Assembly: GCA_001606155.1 (NCBI GenBank)
Contig: LODT01000039.1
Span: 62,001-126,000, forward strand
Source: Tieghemostelium lacteum
Lineage: Eukaryota > Evosea > Eumycetozoa > Dictyosteliales > Raperosteliaceae
Direction of reading: 5' to 3'
Length of the DNA: 64,000 bases
In this document: one piece after another, positions 38,570 to 48,677 of the stretch
Layout of the letters: each line of letters begins with the position of its first letter
How positions within the stretch are numbered: position 1 is the first letter of the stretch
Translations under genes and position numbers: made by a program
Notes under the pieces: model-generated
The model's input: only the letters and a program-made list of their open reading frames with translations
The model's database searches: none
Told to the model about the DNA's origin: nothing

Positions 38570-40327
38570 TCAAAAGTAAATCTTCCTGGTGTTAATTAAA
38601 TTATAGGTATCAATGTTTGATTGGAACCATTTCTCATTTCCTTTTGTTTTGTAAAAATTTGGTTTAATGAGATAACCATAACTTTCAAATCGATTTTGAA
38701 TTTCATTGTTTGGTATATAGAAATTAGTCAGTCTATTCATGATTTTAGAATTAGATAATAAATTTTCATATTGTAAATCATGTTTTGGTTTGTCATATTT
38801 ACCTCCTTCAGGTAAATAAAGAGATATCAGAGTTTTGTTAGTTGTTAATATTTCGAAATAGGCATCAAAGAAGTTATATGACTTATCTTGTATTGGAAAA
38901 TACATTATCTTCAGTTTAAGAAGATTTTTGTTTTTGGAGATTGAGGAAACTATATTTTTAATTTGTGAATCTAAACAGTGAATAACCCCCACGTTGAGTT
39001 TGGTAATTGTTGGATGATTAAATGTAGTTATCTGTGAAAAGAACATATTGGAGACTGTCAAACTTGTCAGGTTATTATTGTTTTTCAGTGCATTTTCAAT
39101 GATAGAATACTCTGTTAGTTGAAATTTAGGACTTAAATTCAAATTAAGAACTAGTGTACGCATTTTAACAAGATTCAATGAAACTAGACCTTGAATAAAT
39201 GCCTGTGATTGTGTAGGGAGGGGTTCAAAAGAGTCAAACCCGCAAATTGAAACTGAAATCAAATTTGAAAAATCATATTCTTCAATGGGAAACACTGATT
39301 TATAATATGATCCGTAAATGTAGAAGTTTTCTAGATGGGTGAAATTGTAGTTTATCACATTGGATAGTTTCTCCTTATATTCAATACCATTATTATTGGT
39401 GATATACTCTCCATTGTGGAAATGCATTATTTTAGTACTGGGGCTATTAACTTTTTGGAACATTTCCTCTTTGGATTGACAGTAGTAATTGATGAATTTA
39501 ATATTAACGATTCTAGATTTGGTTTTAGATAGAAGGTTTAAATAGGATTTCAAATAGACTGACTGATTTTGATTTATCTCTAGAAGATCTAATTTTAGAG
39601 GTAACAATGCAAGTTTATCAAGCATTTCACTATTCATTTGAGTGGTCCAATTTGGAATTGATAGTTTAATATATTCCAAATTTTCACATTTCTCTAGTAT
39701 TTGTTCGAGCGATTTGAAATCTAAATATGCTCCAATTAGATTTAGTGATTTCAGATTCTGGTTCCCATTGTTCAGTGAAAACCCATTATGATTTAAATTC
39801 AGTTCAATTACTTTGATATTTATAGAATAAAAGATACTCTGACTGAACAGAGTCTCATATGTACTATTATCTGTAATTACATGTTTCATATATGGTAAAC
39901 ATAATGAATACTTTACTGTCTGTGAAATGGGAAATTGTTTTACCATACCAAATTCCTTGAGAGGAATAAAAAATCTTAGTGTATTGATATTGGTGAATTC
40001 AGAAATATCAGTTACATTAGTGACTTCCAATGTTCTAATATTTTCTTTGGAAACCAAATTGGAAGCTGATGTATTTTTTGATATTGAATATTCCCCATTG
40101 AACTTTATTCCAAATTTATGTGCTTGTTTTATTACTTTATGAGAGATTTTAGATTCAGAGTCAATGTAAAATGAGTATCTAACATTTAACTTTGGAAGTA
40201 CTGATCTATTCCACTCTTTAGATATTAGTGTGAATTTCTTAATAAAATACCATAACCGAATAGTATTTTTACAAAAAGATAATAGGTAATCTAAAATCTC
40301 TTTTATAATTATCAATGGCAATTTCAT
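38570..40327 (-). CDS. F-box-like / leucine-rich-repeat protein, tandem copy A
   Basis: Single exon, 585 residues, starting MKLPLIIIKEILDYLLSFCK, the family's N-terminal helix, then LISKEWNRSVLPKLNVRYSF. LRR-like segments follow (LKSLNLIGAYLDFKSLEQIL, LENFYIYGSYYKSVFPIEEY). It is about 94% identical by eye to copy B and only 47 bp downstream of copy B's stop codon. The C-terminal ends differ (NIDTYNLINTRKIYF here). Confidence 0.85.
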   Translation of the reverse strand: MKLPLIIIKEILDYLLSFCKNTIRLWYFIKKFTLISKEWNRSVLPKLNVRYSFYIDSESKISHKVIKQAHKFGIKFNGEYSISKNTSASNLVSKENIRTLEVTNVTDISEFTNINTLRFFIPLKEFGMVKQFPISQTVKYSLCLPYMKHVITDNSTYETLFSQSIFYSINIKVIELNLNHNGFSLNNGNQNLKSLNLIGAYLDFKSLEQILEKCENLEYIKLSIPNWTTQMNSEMLDKLALLPLKLDLLEINQNQSVYLKSYLNLLSKTKSRIVNIKFINYYCQSKEEMFQKVNSPSTKIMHFHNGEYITNNNGIEYKEKLSNVINYNFTHLENFYIYGSYYKSVFPIEEYDFSNLISVSICGFDSFEPLPTQSQAFIQGLVSLNLVKMRTLVLNLNLSPKFQLTEYSIIENALKNNNNLTSLTVSNMFFSQITTFNHPTITKLNVGVIHCLDSQIKNIVSSISKNKNLLKLKIMYFPIQDKSYNFFDAYFEILTTNKTLISLYLPEGGKYDKPKHDLQYENLLSNSKIMNRLTNFYIPNNEIQNRFESYGYLIKPNFYKTKGNEKWFQSNIDTYNLINTRKIYF

Positions 40328-40374
40328 TTGCTGATGTCAATTCACAAAAAATTTAAAAAAAAACATAGTTTTTA

Positions 40375-42156
40375 TTAATAATTATCATTATAAATCTTTT
40401 TGGTGTCAATTAAATTGCATCGATCAATAAATATGGGCATCTTTTTTGATCGGAACCATTTCTCATTTCCTTTTGGTTTGTAAAAATTTGGGTTAATGAG
40501 ATAACCATAACTTTCAAATCGATTTTGAATTTCAATGTTTGGTATAAATAAATTAGTCAGTCTATTCATGATTTTAGAATTAGATAATAAATTTTCATAT
40601 TGTAAATCATGTTTTGGTTTGTCATATTTACCTCTTACAGGTAAGTAAAGAGATGTCAGAGTTTTGTTAGTTGTTAATATTTCGAAATAGGCATCAAAGA
40701 AGTTATATGACTTATCTTGTACTGGAATATCCATAATCTTCAGTTTAAGAAGATTTTTGTTTTTGGAAATTGAGGAAACTATATTTTTAATTTGTGAATC
40801 TATACAATGAACAATACTAACGTTGAGTTTGGTAATTGTTGGATGATTAAATGTAGTTATCTGTGAAAAGAACATATTGGAGACTGTCAAACTTGTCAGG
40901 TTATTATTGTTTTTCAGTGCATTTTCAATGATAGAATACTCTGTAAGTTGAAATTTAGGACTTAAATTCAAATCTAGAACTAGTGTACGCATTTTAACAA
41001 GATTCAATGAAACTAGACCTTGAATGAATGTTTGTGATTGTGTATGGAGGGGTTCAAAAGAGTCAAACCCGCAAATTGAAACTGAAATCAAATTAGAAAA
41101 ATCATATTCTTCAATGGGAAACACTGATTTATAATATGATCCGTAAATGTAGAAGTTTTCTAGATGGGTGAAATTGTAGTTTATCACATTGGATAGTTTC
41201 TCCTTATATTCAATACCATTATTATTGGCGATATACTCTCCATTGTGGAAATACATTATTTTGGTATTAGGGCTACTAACTTTTTGGAACATTTCCTCTC
41301 TTGATTGACAGTAGTAATTGATGAATTTAATATCAACAATTCTAGATTTGGTTTTAGACAGAAGGTTTAAATAGGATTTCAAATAGACTGACTGATTTTG
41401 ATTTATCTCTAGAAGATCTAATTTTAGAGGTAACAATGCAAGTTTATCAAGCAATTCACTATTCATTTGAGTGGTCCAATTTGGAATTGATAGTTTAATA
41501 TATTCCAAATTTTCACATTTCTCTAGTATTTGTTCGAGTGATTTGAAATCTAAATATGCTCCAATTAGATATAGTGATTTCAGATTCTGGTTCCCATTGT
41601 TCAGTGAAAACCCATTATGATTTAAATTAAGTTCAAATGCATTGATATTTATAGAATAAAAGATACTCTGATTGAACAGAGTCTCATATGTACTATTATC
41701 TGTAATTACATGTTTCATATATGGTAAACATAATGAATACTTTACTGTCTGTGAAATGGGGAATTGTTTTACCATACCAAATTCCTTGAGAGGAATAAAA
41801 AACCTTAGTGTATTGATATTGGTGAATTCAGAAATATCAGTTACATTAGAGACTTCCAATGTTCTAATATTTTCTTTGGAAACCAAATTGGTAGCTGATG
41901 TATTTTTTGATATTGAATATTCCCCATTGAATTTTATTCCAAATTTATGTGCTTGTTTTATTACTTTATGAGAGATTTTAGATTCAGAGTCAATGTAAAA
42001 AGAATATCTAACATTTAACTTTGGAAGTACTGATCTATTCCACTCTTTAGATATTAGTGTGAATTTTTTAATAAAATACCACAACCGAATAGTATTTTTA
42101 CAAAAAGATAATAGGTAATCTAAAATCTCTTTTATAATTATCAATGGCAATTTCAT
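40375..42156 (-). CDS. F-box-like / leucine-rich-repeat protein, tandem copy B
   Basis: Single exon, 593 residues, near-identical to copy A over its whole length. Most substitutions lie in the middle and C-terminal repeats (for example GVIHCL against SIVHCI, and MYFPIQ against MDIPVQ), while the first ~130 residues are almost invariant. The repeat unit is about 1.8 kb. High identity at the DNA level implies recent duplication or gene conversion. Confidence 0.85.
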   Translation of the reverse strand: MKLPLIIIKEILDYLLSFCKNTIRLWYFIKKFTLISKEWNRSVLPKLNVRYSFYIDSESKISHKVIKQAHKFGIKFNGEYSISKNTSATNLVSKENIRTLEVSNVTDISEFTNINTLRFFIPLKEFGMVKQFPISQTVKYSLCLPYMKHVITDNSTYETLFNQSIFYSININAFELNLNHNGFSLNNGNQNLKSLYLIGAYLDFKSLEQILEKCENLEYIKLSIPNWTTQMNSELLDKLALLPLKLDLLEINQNQSVYLKSYLNLLSKTKSRIVDIKFINYYCQSREEMFQKVSSPNTKIMYFHNGEYIANNNGIEYKEKLSNVINYNFTHLENFYIYGSYYKSVFPIEEYDFSNLISVSICGFDSFEPLHTQSQTFIQGLVSLNLVKMRTLVLDLNLSPKFQLTEYSIIENALKNNNNLTSLTVSNMFFSQITTFNHPTITKLNVSIVHCIDSQIKNIVSSISKNKNLLKLKIMDIPVQDKSYNFFDAYFEILTTNKTLTSLYLPVRGKYDKPKHDLQYENLLSNSKIMNRLTNLFIPNIEIQNRFESYGYLINPNFYKPKGNEKWFRSKKMPIFIDRCNLIDTKKIYNDNY

Positions 42157-42187
42157 TTATGATAAAAAAAAAAAAAAAATAATTTAT

Positions 42188-45100
42188 TTACACCAATTCA
42201 TCAAATATTGGATCGGAAATTATATCAACATGAATTTCAGATTGTGAGTCGTTTGAATATTGAGCTAAACCATTGAATTCCACATTTTTACCATTCAGAT
42301 TAGATATAATATCAGTGTATTCATTAACTAAGGAATACTCTAATGGAAATATAAATAATTCCTGGCAATATATATTACCAATCTGTGTATAAATATTAGT
42401 TAATATATTTCTTTTTTCATTTAAATTTGTATTTATAATTACCTTTAATTTTATAAACTTTTCTTGATATGAACAAATCAATTGTAGTTCAATCATAAGG
42501 TCACTAGAAACCAATTTTCTACATTTTCTACAAAATGTTGCATCACCATTGGCAGCCAAAGGTATATAATCATTTTGAAATTTAGAAACTGGACTTGAAC
42601 ATTGGCTGCAACCTCTATATATACAATCATTGGTTTCAACATGAGTGACTTTAGCTCTAAATCTGCTAATAAATTGATAGTTTTTATATATATTATCATT
42701 TAGGGGATTTAGAAATGAATGAATTGGTAATTGATCTTTTAGTATACCAATTGATAATTTCACTTCTGCTCCTACTGATGGTTGATAAATTTGCATTTGT
42801 TGTTGTTGTTGTTGTTGTTGTTGATTTTTAGAAACCATTGAAAATTCATCAACTAAAAGTATAGTTGAACTTGGAATTTGTGGTGGTTGTATTACTAAAT
42901 GTTGTAAAGTCCAATGATCTCCAATGAATATTTGCTTATAATATTGTTTATCTCTAAACTCTACACCAATTGTATTTAGATTATTATTATTACTATTTAC
43001 ATCTAATACAAATATAAAAAATGATTTTGAATTACTGGATAATGGTTGAATGTACACTACTACACCAACAATAGATACTCTATTTACCAATGAGTAGCTA
43101 TTGTTTAAAAGAAGTTCCAATGTTTTTTGTACTGATTGTACTGGAATAGGTTGATAATACATTGTAAAACTTGGGTTTGGTGTAGGACACAAATAAAAAC
43201 TACTGTTTTCCTTTACTCTTAGAACAGTTAGATTAAACTGTTGTTGTTGTTGAAAATCTATAGGAATATAGTGATTTAAAAATGAACAAAACCCAATAGA
43301 CAGCTGATTGGTATTACGAATAAATTGTAAATCCTGAAATAGACATTCACAAAATACATCACCACCTGCAATATCCTTCCATCTGTGTGAATACTGATTT
43401 GGAATTTGAATCTCTGCTACAAATCCTTGAAAATTTGCAACATAAATTGACATTATTATACCATCATCATTTTGATTGTTTACCATATTTTTAGTCTTTT
43501 CTTTTATACTCTTTAGACCACTAATATTTGAATTACTGTTACTATCAGCATTATGTTTTATAAAACATTGTAAAATTATTGCATTTAGATTTATATCTAT
43601 TAAGTTTTGATTTAAATCTTCTAATTGTGTAGTTTCCATTTTTGAAATAATTTCTAATATATCTTCTGTTGATTTACTATTATTATTATTGTTTGATTGT
43701 TGATGTTGTTGGTTATATAACTGTACAGTTGAAATTTCAATTTTTTCAGATTGATTATATTGGTGTACTGATTCTATAGAATTGTCTTTTAAGATATCAG
43801 GTTGATTTTGACTGGGTAAAGGTTTTGTAATGTGAGAATAAATAATAACTTGTTTCTGATTAGTAGCACTAACCAAATGCCAATACTCAATCAACAGACA
43901 ACTATAGAGCTCTAATTTCAATTCAGTTTTGGTAGACATTGAAAAGAGTACTGTAACCAATTGAGTACCAGTTAGAGTTGGATTTGGTAACTGATTAGGC
44001 CAATTACTACAAATACATTGACAAACATAGACATGTGGTTGAATGAGTGATGGTGTTTGTACAATTTTTACCATTAATTCCACTGTATAATGATTGGCAA
44101 TAGGTGTTACCAATGACTGACACTGAGATGATATAGCATTTCTTCTCTGATACAAATCATAATTAAACTTCTCCTTATTCAATAATTTCGCTAATCTCTC
44201 TGATAAACCACCTCTAACTGTTATTTTCTTTCTACCTTGTTTTAATAGTTTAGTTACACTACTAGTTACTGTATTGGAACTAGAATTATGTGAATTCGAG
44301 TTTATTATAGAATCTGATAAATTATCCAACCATTTTGATTTTAGTGGTCTATTACTATTATTATCTTGTTGGAAATTAATAGGTGGTATATTGTCACCAT
44401 CAATATCATTATCATCATCATCATCGTTCATATTTATATCATCATCCTTTAGAATATTTCTAGATTTCCATATTGGTTCATCAGTTTGTTGTTCGTCATC
44501 AATTTCCTCTCTTACATATCTATATTTTGAAGAGTTTGGTGACCGTCTACTAACATCTTTAAATGTTGGTGGAGGAGGTGATAAATCAACCTGAACTGGA
44601 TCTTGTTGCTTCTGATGTGTAAATGTTATATGTTCATCATCATTATCATCTTCTATTGATTCAATAGTAGATTGTTTTACAATTACAACTTTTTTCTCTT
44701 CTTTAATCTCATCTTTTTTCGTTGGTTGTATAACAACATGACTTTCATGTGCTTGTACTTCTTCATCTTCAATCTCTTCATAATTTATCTGTTGTTGTAG
44801 TATATTATTAATTGATAAATTACTACTACTTCTAATGATATTTTGTATAGGTTGAATAGGAAGAGGGTTTGTAGGCTGTGCAGAAGAAGAAGTTGAATAA
44901 TAATGTTGTGAAAGTGTTGATCTTTGGGACTGAAGTTGCTGTGGTGGTTGTTGTTGTTGTTGTTGGTCATTTACTAACTGTGTCAGAGGTTGGTCATCAC
45001 TATTCATTCTTGAAAGTAATGTTGTCTGTGTTGGTTGTTTTAATAGTGACCCAAGGTATTTTTGATCTTGTTTAAATAGATTTGATTTATTCCTCAAAAA

Positions 45101-45781
45101 AGGATATACAGAACCAACACCTTTTTGGTTATTTATAAATGCTGTTTTATCTAATCTACTACCAATGTTACTATTATTATTTTTAATATTATCATTCTGT
45201 TGATGTAAATCTTGAGTTGGTGTAAAATTTGAACTACTATTGTAACTGTGTGGTATTGAATCATCATTATCTACAATATCATCTTCTAATTGTCTTTTTT
45301 TACTTTTTACAAAGACAACAGTTGGTACAGGTGATGAACTAACTGGAAATGATAACTTTGCTTTCGTTGGTGTATTATGTGATATAACTGGTTTCTTACT
45401 AACAATGGTGTTGTTATTGTTATCTTTAATTGGTGAATTTAATTTTTGTTTAAATTCTTGGAATGCATTATTACCTTTATGTTGTTCCTGTTCTCTTTTC
45501 TTTAAATTTATTTGTTGTTGTTCATATGCATTCCATGCAAATGAATCTGAATTATTATGTTGTTGATTTTGTTGTTTGTTTATAAATGGTGATTTTGGTT
45601 TTTGTACTTTTTGTTGTTGCACATCATCAATTTCATCTTTAACAATTTCATTTACATTATCAACAGTATTGATATTATTACTAGTTAATTTTGAAAATAC
45701 ATTGTAAGCAGTATCTTGATTATCTCTAGTTGGTTGTTGTTGTTTAAATTTTCTAAATTTATTAGAAAAAGAATCTGTCAT
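42188..45781 (-). CDS. SPIDR-like DNA repair scaffold protein
   Basis: Single exon, 1,197 residues. The first ~500 residues are Q/N/D-rich and disordered. Residues ~520-555 read KKITVRGGLSERLAKLLNKE and LYQRRNA, close to the RGGLAERL block I recall in vertebrate SPIDR (KIAA0146). The second half is β-rich with OB-fold character (VVYIQPLSSNSKSFFIFVLD, FRAKVTHVETNDCIYRGCSQ), followed by a zinc-knuckle pair CSQCSSPV and CRKCRKLV, as at the SPIDR C-terminus. SPIDR couples RAD51 and BLM in homologous recombination. The assignment rests on two motifs and the layout; a generic RPA-like OB-fold protein is the alternative. Confidence 0.6.
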   Translation of the reverse strand: MTDSFSNKFRKFKQQQPTRDNQDTAYNVFSKLTSNNINTVDNVNEIVKDEIDDVQQQKVQKPKSPFINKQQNQQHNNSDSFAWNAYEQQQINLKKREQEQHKGNNAFQEFKQKLNSPIKDNNNNTIVSKKPVISHNTPTKAKLSFPVSSSPVPTVVFVKSKKRQLEDDIVDNDDSIPHSYNSSSNFTPTQDLHQQNDNIKNNNSNIGSRLDKTAFINNQKGVGSVYPFLRNKSNLFKQDQKYLGSLLKQPTQTTLLSRMNSDDQPLTQLVNDQQQQQQPPQQLQSQRSTLSQHYYSTSSSAQPTNPLPIQPIQNIIRSSSNLSINNILQQQINYEEIEDEEVQAHESHVVIQPTKKDEIKEEKKVVIVKQSTIESIEDDNDDEHITFTHQKQQDPVQVDLSPPPPTFKDVSRRSPNSSKYRYVREEIDDEQQTDEPIWKSRNILKDDDINMNDDDDDNDIDGDNIPPINFQQDNNSNRPLKSKWLDNLSDSIINSNSHNSSSNTVTSSVTKLLKQGRKKITVRGGLSERLAKLLNKEKFNYDLYQRRNAISSQCQSLVTPIANHYTVELMVKIVQTPSLIQPHVYVCQCICSNWPNQLPNPTLTGTQLVTVLFSMSTKTELKLELYSCLLIEYWHLVSATNQKQVIIYSHITKPLPSQNQPDILKDNSIESVHQYNQSEKIEISTVQLYNQQHQQSNNNNNSKSTEDILEIISKMETTQLEDLNQNLIDINLNAIILQCFIKHNADSNSNSNISGLKSIKEKTKNMVNNQNDDGIIMSIYVANFQGFVAEIQIPNQYSHRWKDIAGGDVFCECLFQDLQFIRNTNQLSIGFCSFLNHYIPIDFQQQQQFNLTVLRVKENSSFYLCPTPNPSFTMYYQPIPVQSVQKTLELLLNNSYSLVNRVSIVGVVVYIQPLSSNSKSFFIFVLDVNSNNNNLNTIGVEFRDKQYYKQIFIGDHWTLQHLVIQPPQIPSSTILLVDEFSMVSKNQQQQQQQQQMQIYQPSVGAEVKLSIGILKDQLPIHSFLNPLNDNIYKNYQFISRFRAKVTHVETNDCIYRGCSQCSSPVSKFQNDYIPLAANGDATFCRKCRKLVSSDLMIELQLICSYQEKFIKLKVIINTNLNEKRNILTNIYTQIGNIYCQELFIFPLEYSLVNEYTDIISNLNGKNVEFNGLAQYSNDSQSEIHVDIISDPIFDELV

Positions 45782-46087
45782 TTTATATATTTATTTTATC
45801 ATAGTTTTAAAAATGAATCTATTTTTTTAAATTTTCACTCATTTTTGCAATTTTTCGAAGAAACACCTCATGAGTCCGCAGATACATTAGCGTCTACATT
45901 CAAAATTTAAATTATATCCTACAGCCTATGAAGATCTTTCCATATATTTTAATATACATGTACTAATAGTTTATTTTGAGAATAGTATATTCAATGTATA
46001 AATAGTAATGAATCAACTAACTATTAAAAGGATAATTTCATAGGAAAGAACCATTTTATCATTGATCACATGAATAAATTCAACTGA
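45782..46087. other. 306-bp gap between the SPIDR-like gene and the P-loop gene
   Basis: Contains the 5' flank of the SPIDR-like gene and a short patch of more even base composition at 45856-45900 (cacctcatgagtccgcagat). I see no ORF and no recognisable RNA gene. Confidence 0.5.
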
Positions 46088-47104
46088 TTATTTTAATATA
46101 ATTTGATCCACTTCTCCGCCTTGATAATAAATATTATAGGTTTTAAAATCAGTTGAATATGTGATGATACATAAGTTGGGATCAACAACTTTTGGTGCAT
46201 TATTCTGGTACAACATTTCAGATGAAAAGTCAATGACTATCCATTCTTTAATCATTGTATCCATCAATGGAACATATATACCCATGTTTGTGGCATTATT
46301 ATCAAATCTAGATGTAGAAATGGTTTTGATTGTCTTGAATCTATTCAAGTGTTCATCTGTACCTATTCCTTCTGATAAGAGCTCTATTCCCCAATTATAA
46401 GGTCGCTCAACATAGAAATCAATCATTCCTCCAGCGTTTGGGATTACAGTGTTTCCTAAAAGATTTGAGAATGAACAATATAATTCCATTTGCCAAATAC
46501 TTTCAACAGGTTGTACAAATTCCTTAAGATTTCTCCAAAAACACTTAAAACAATCAAGGTCAGAATTGTAAATGGCTTGAAGTTCGTCCATTATCAGATA
46601 AACAGGATATTCAAATGATACTCTCAACCATTCATAAAATTCCAACCCTGTGTTTTCCTTCCAAAGTTTTTTAAATGAATCATTACTATAACCATCGAGC
46701 CAAATATAAGAAATTCTTCTGACATAATGTTTTCTTTTTTCATCTTTAAACTTGTCATTCAAATATTCTTCTAACAATTGGCCAATCGAGGTTTTACCGT
46801 AAATGGTGGAGATTTAATAAATACAATTATATATTTTTTCATTTCTTCAAAAATATTTTGACATAGATTGGTTCTTTTAATAACCAATTTAACTCCCTTA
46901 ATGCCTTCACATCTGGTACTGTCTTCTACAGTTGAATGAAAATAAATTGAATTGTAGTTTATTTTACAAATATATTAGTATCAAAGTATAAAAAGTGTTA
47001 ATGTATATTCTATTAATAGTTTTTTGTATGTTACTAAAATTACTACCTGTACTAGATGTAGTAGTAGTTTCGGATGTTTTATTATTCTTAGTATTTGTAT
47101 TCAT
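46088..47104 (-). pseudogene. P-loop ATPase of the dictyostelid/fungal Crinkler-like type, frame broken at Walker A
   Basis: Exon 1 (47104-47047) encodes MNTNTKNNKTSETTTTSS; a 121-bp intron leads to exon 2 from 46925 (EDSTRCEGIKGVKLVIKR, then MKKYIIVFIKSPP). There the frame shifts by one base near 46800, and the next frame continues YGKTSIGQLLEEYL, so the Walker A motif (PPF-x-GKTS) straddles the break. Downstream are FYEWLRVSFEYPVYLIMDEL, a Walker B-like hhhhDE, and a C-terminal part rich in aromatic residues, ending VDQIILK. The 'PPF.GKTS..qLL..Y' and 'YLIMDE.Q.IY' phrases are those I associate with Crinkler-like and related P-loop families expanded in dictyostelids and Glomeromycota. A single one-base error would make it intact, so it may be a working gene. 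Confidence 0.55.
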
Positions 47105-47999
47105 TGTTGAATGAAAATAAACTTAAAAATTTCTTAATTTGATTAAATCTCAAAATCAAGAATCATATTCTATACCCACTTTTAGAGAATCTTTTTAAAT
47201 ATTTAATTATAATATCAAATTAGGTTTTAAAACATGAATGACGAAAATAGTTAACTATAGGTTCTAAAATTTTAGTTTTATTGAAAATTTGATCCCAGGG
47301 TTACTAAATGTAAAAAATACTTTAAATCCTATATATTAAAGTATCAGCTAACATTTACAACAAATCCAATAAAATTTCAGTGTGGAAAAATAATTGTAAA
47401 TTTAGGTGCCAAACAGCACTTTTACCATAAAAATAAAATACCTATTGATTAATAATAATAAAATGAGAATAGCAAGTCCGAAAGATTTCCAATTAACCCT
47501 TTTCTAATTTTCTAAAAACATTTATTTTTAAAAAACACTTCATTTCCAATTTATCTTTTTTTTATCATTTAGTCTAATAATATTTTTAATTTTTCTTTAA
47601 GGTTTTTTATATTGGAAAGAAACAATAATGACATAAAAAAAACAAAAATTTACAATGGCTTTTGTTTTGTGAGTTTCAGTGAATTTAAAATCAATATTAT
47701 TTTTTATCATAGTTTTTGAATTAAAGTACAGATAATATTAATATATTAATATATTAATGTGAAGATCTTTAAGAATTTTTTGAATTATGAAAATATATTA
47801 GAAATCTTTGTTCCTACTTTAAATTTCATTTAATACTAATGAACAGATATTATACTTTAAATTAGAATGTAATCAAAATAAATATTTATTTTTTTGATAC
47901 ACCGATTGTTTTAACATATTGTCAATAAGTTCAATTTCTTGCTTCATCCCCCACATTTATAAAACAGCTAATGTGCTTTTATCAACTCTATCTATATCT
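47105..47999. other. 895-bp gene-free A/T-rich stretch
   Basis: No coding signal on either strand. It contains scattered poly-A/T, an 8-bp inverted repeat with a short loop at 47318-47343 (tactttaa ... ttaaagta) and alternating atattaat repeats near 47733-47758. Nothing here could be assigned a function. Confidence 0.5.
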
Positions 48000-48470
48000 A
48001 TTTAGATAATTTCATTCTCTTCTCCTCAGCCTCAGCATTAACAGGATCCAACAAACAAAGTCATTACAGTTCAGCCAATCTATTATTGGATCATTTGGCA
48101 GAATTCAATTTCCAGTGCTCAAACAATAATTTTGTAAAGATGTATTACAATGGAAAAATGTTGAGAAATATATTAGAACATTTAATTTCCAAACCAGACC
48201 AAATCCATCAATTACTTAACCTCATAGATTTCACCAACATCAATGATAGTGTTAAATCCAAAGTATTTCAAATGATATCACAACTCCTATCAATTGAACA
48301 AAACTCAACCCAGATATCAAATTGAAAGATTATGGAATTGATTCACTCATGACAACTCAACTCAAAATCAATTGAAGACACTTATGAACAAACCAGAAAC
48401 CAATTCACTCACATTCAATTGATTTCAAATTTCCCCAATTCTATTGCTCAAAAAATTTCATACATAATTA
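48000..48470 (+). pseudogene. Polyketide synthase relic (ketoreductase end plus acyl carrier domain)
   Basis: A forward reading from about 48012 gives FILFSSASALTGSNKQSHYS followed by SANLLLDHL, the end of a KR domain with the Tyr of the YxxxN motif. It runs through a linker to about 48325, where it stops. After a one-base shift it resumes as NPDIKLKDYGIDSLMTTQLK, the carrier-protein motif with the serine that takes phosphopantetheine, and then meets a TGA. No other PKS domain is present on either side. It is a decayed 3' end of a type I PKS, a family greatly expanded in dictyostelids. Confidence 0.8.
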
Positions 48471-48677
48471 ATAAATATAAATATAAGTACATTATTTTTA
48501 TAAATTTTTATTTGTTTCAAGGATTACTATATATATATACAAGTAGGATTTGATTTTGAAATTTTTATTTGAATAGTTTTGAAATTTTTTTATGAATTAA
48601 AAAAAATATCTTTATCGCTTAACAAAATGATTTTAATTTTTCACAAGTATGATTATTTTGTTTTGTAATACCAAGCT

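Noticed and set aside
45856-45900. Patch of even base composition with ctcatgag and gtccgc, considered as a ribozyme or small RNA
   Set aside because: It lacks the CTGATGA...GAAA core of a hammerhead and the CCTTACAGCAA motif of Dictyostelium class I RNA, and only a weak stem can be drawn.
47318-47343. 8-bp inverted repeat with a short loop
   Set aside because: Such A/T-only hairpins are expected by chance in this composition; no flanking gene end uses it.
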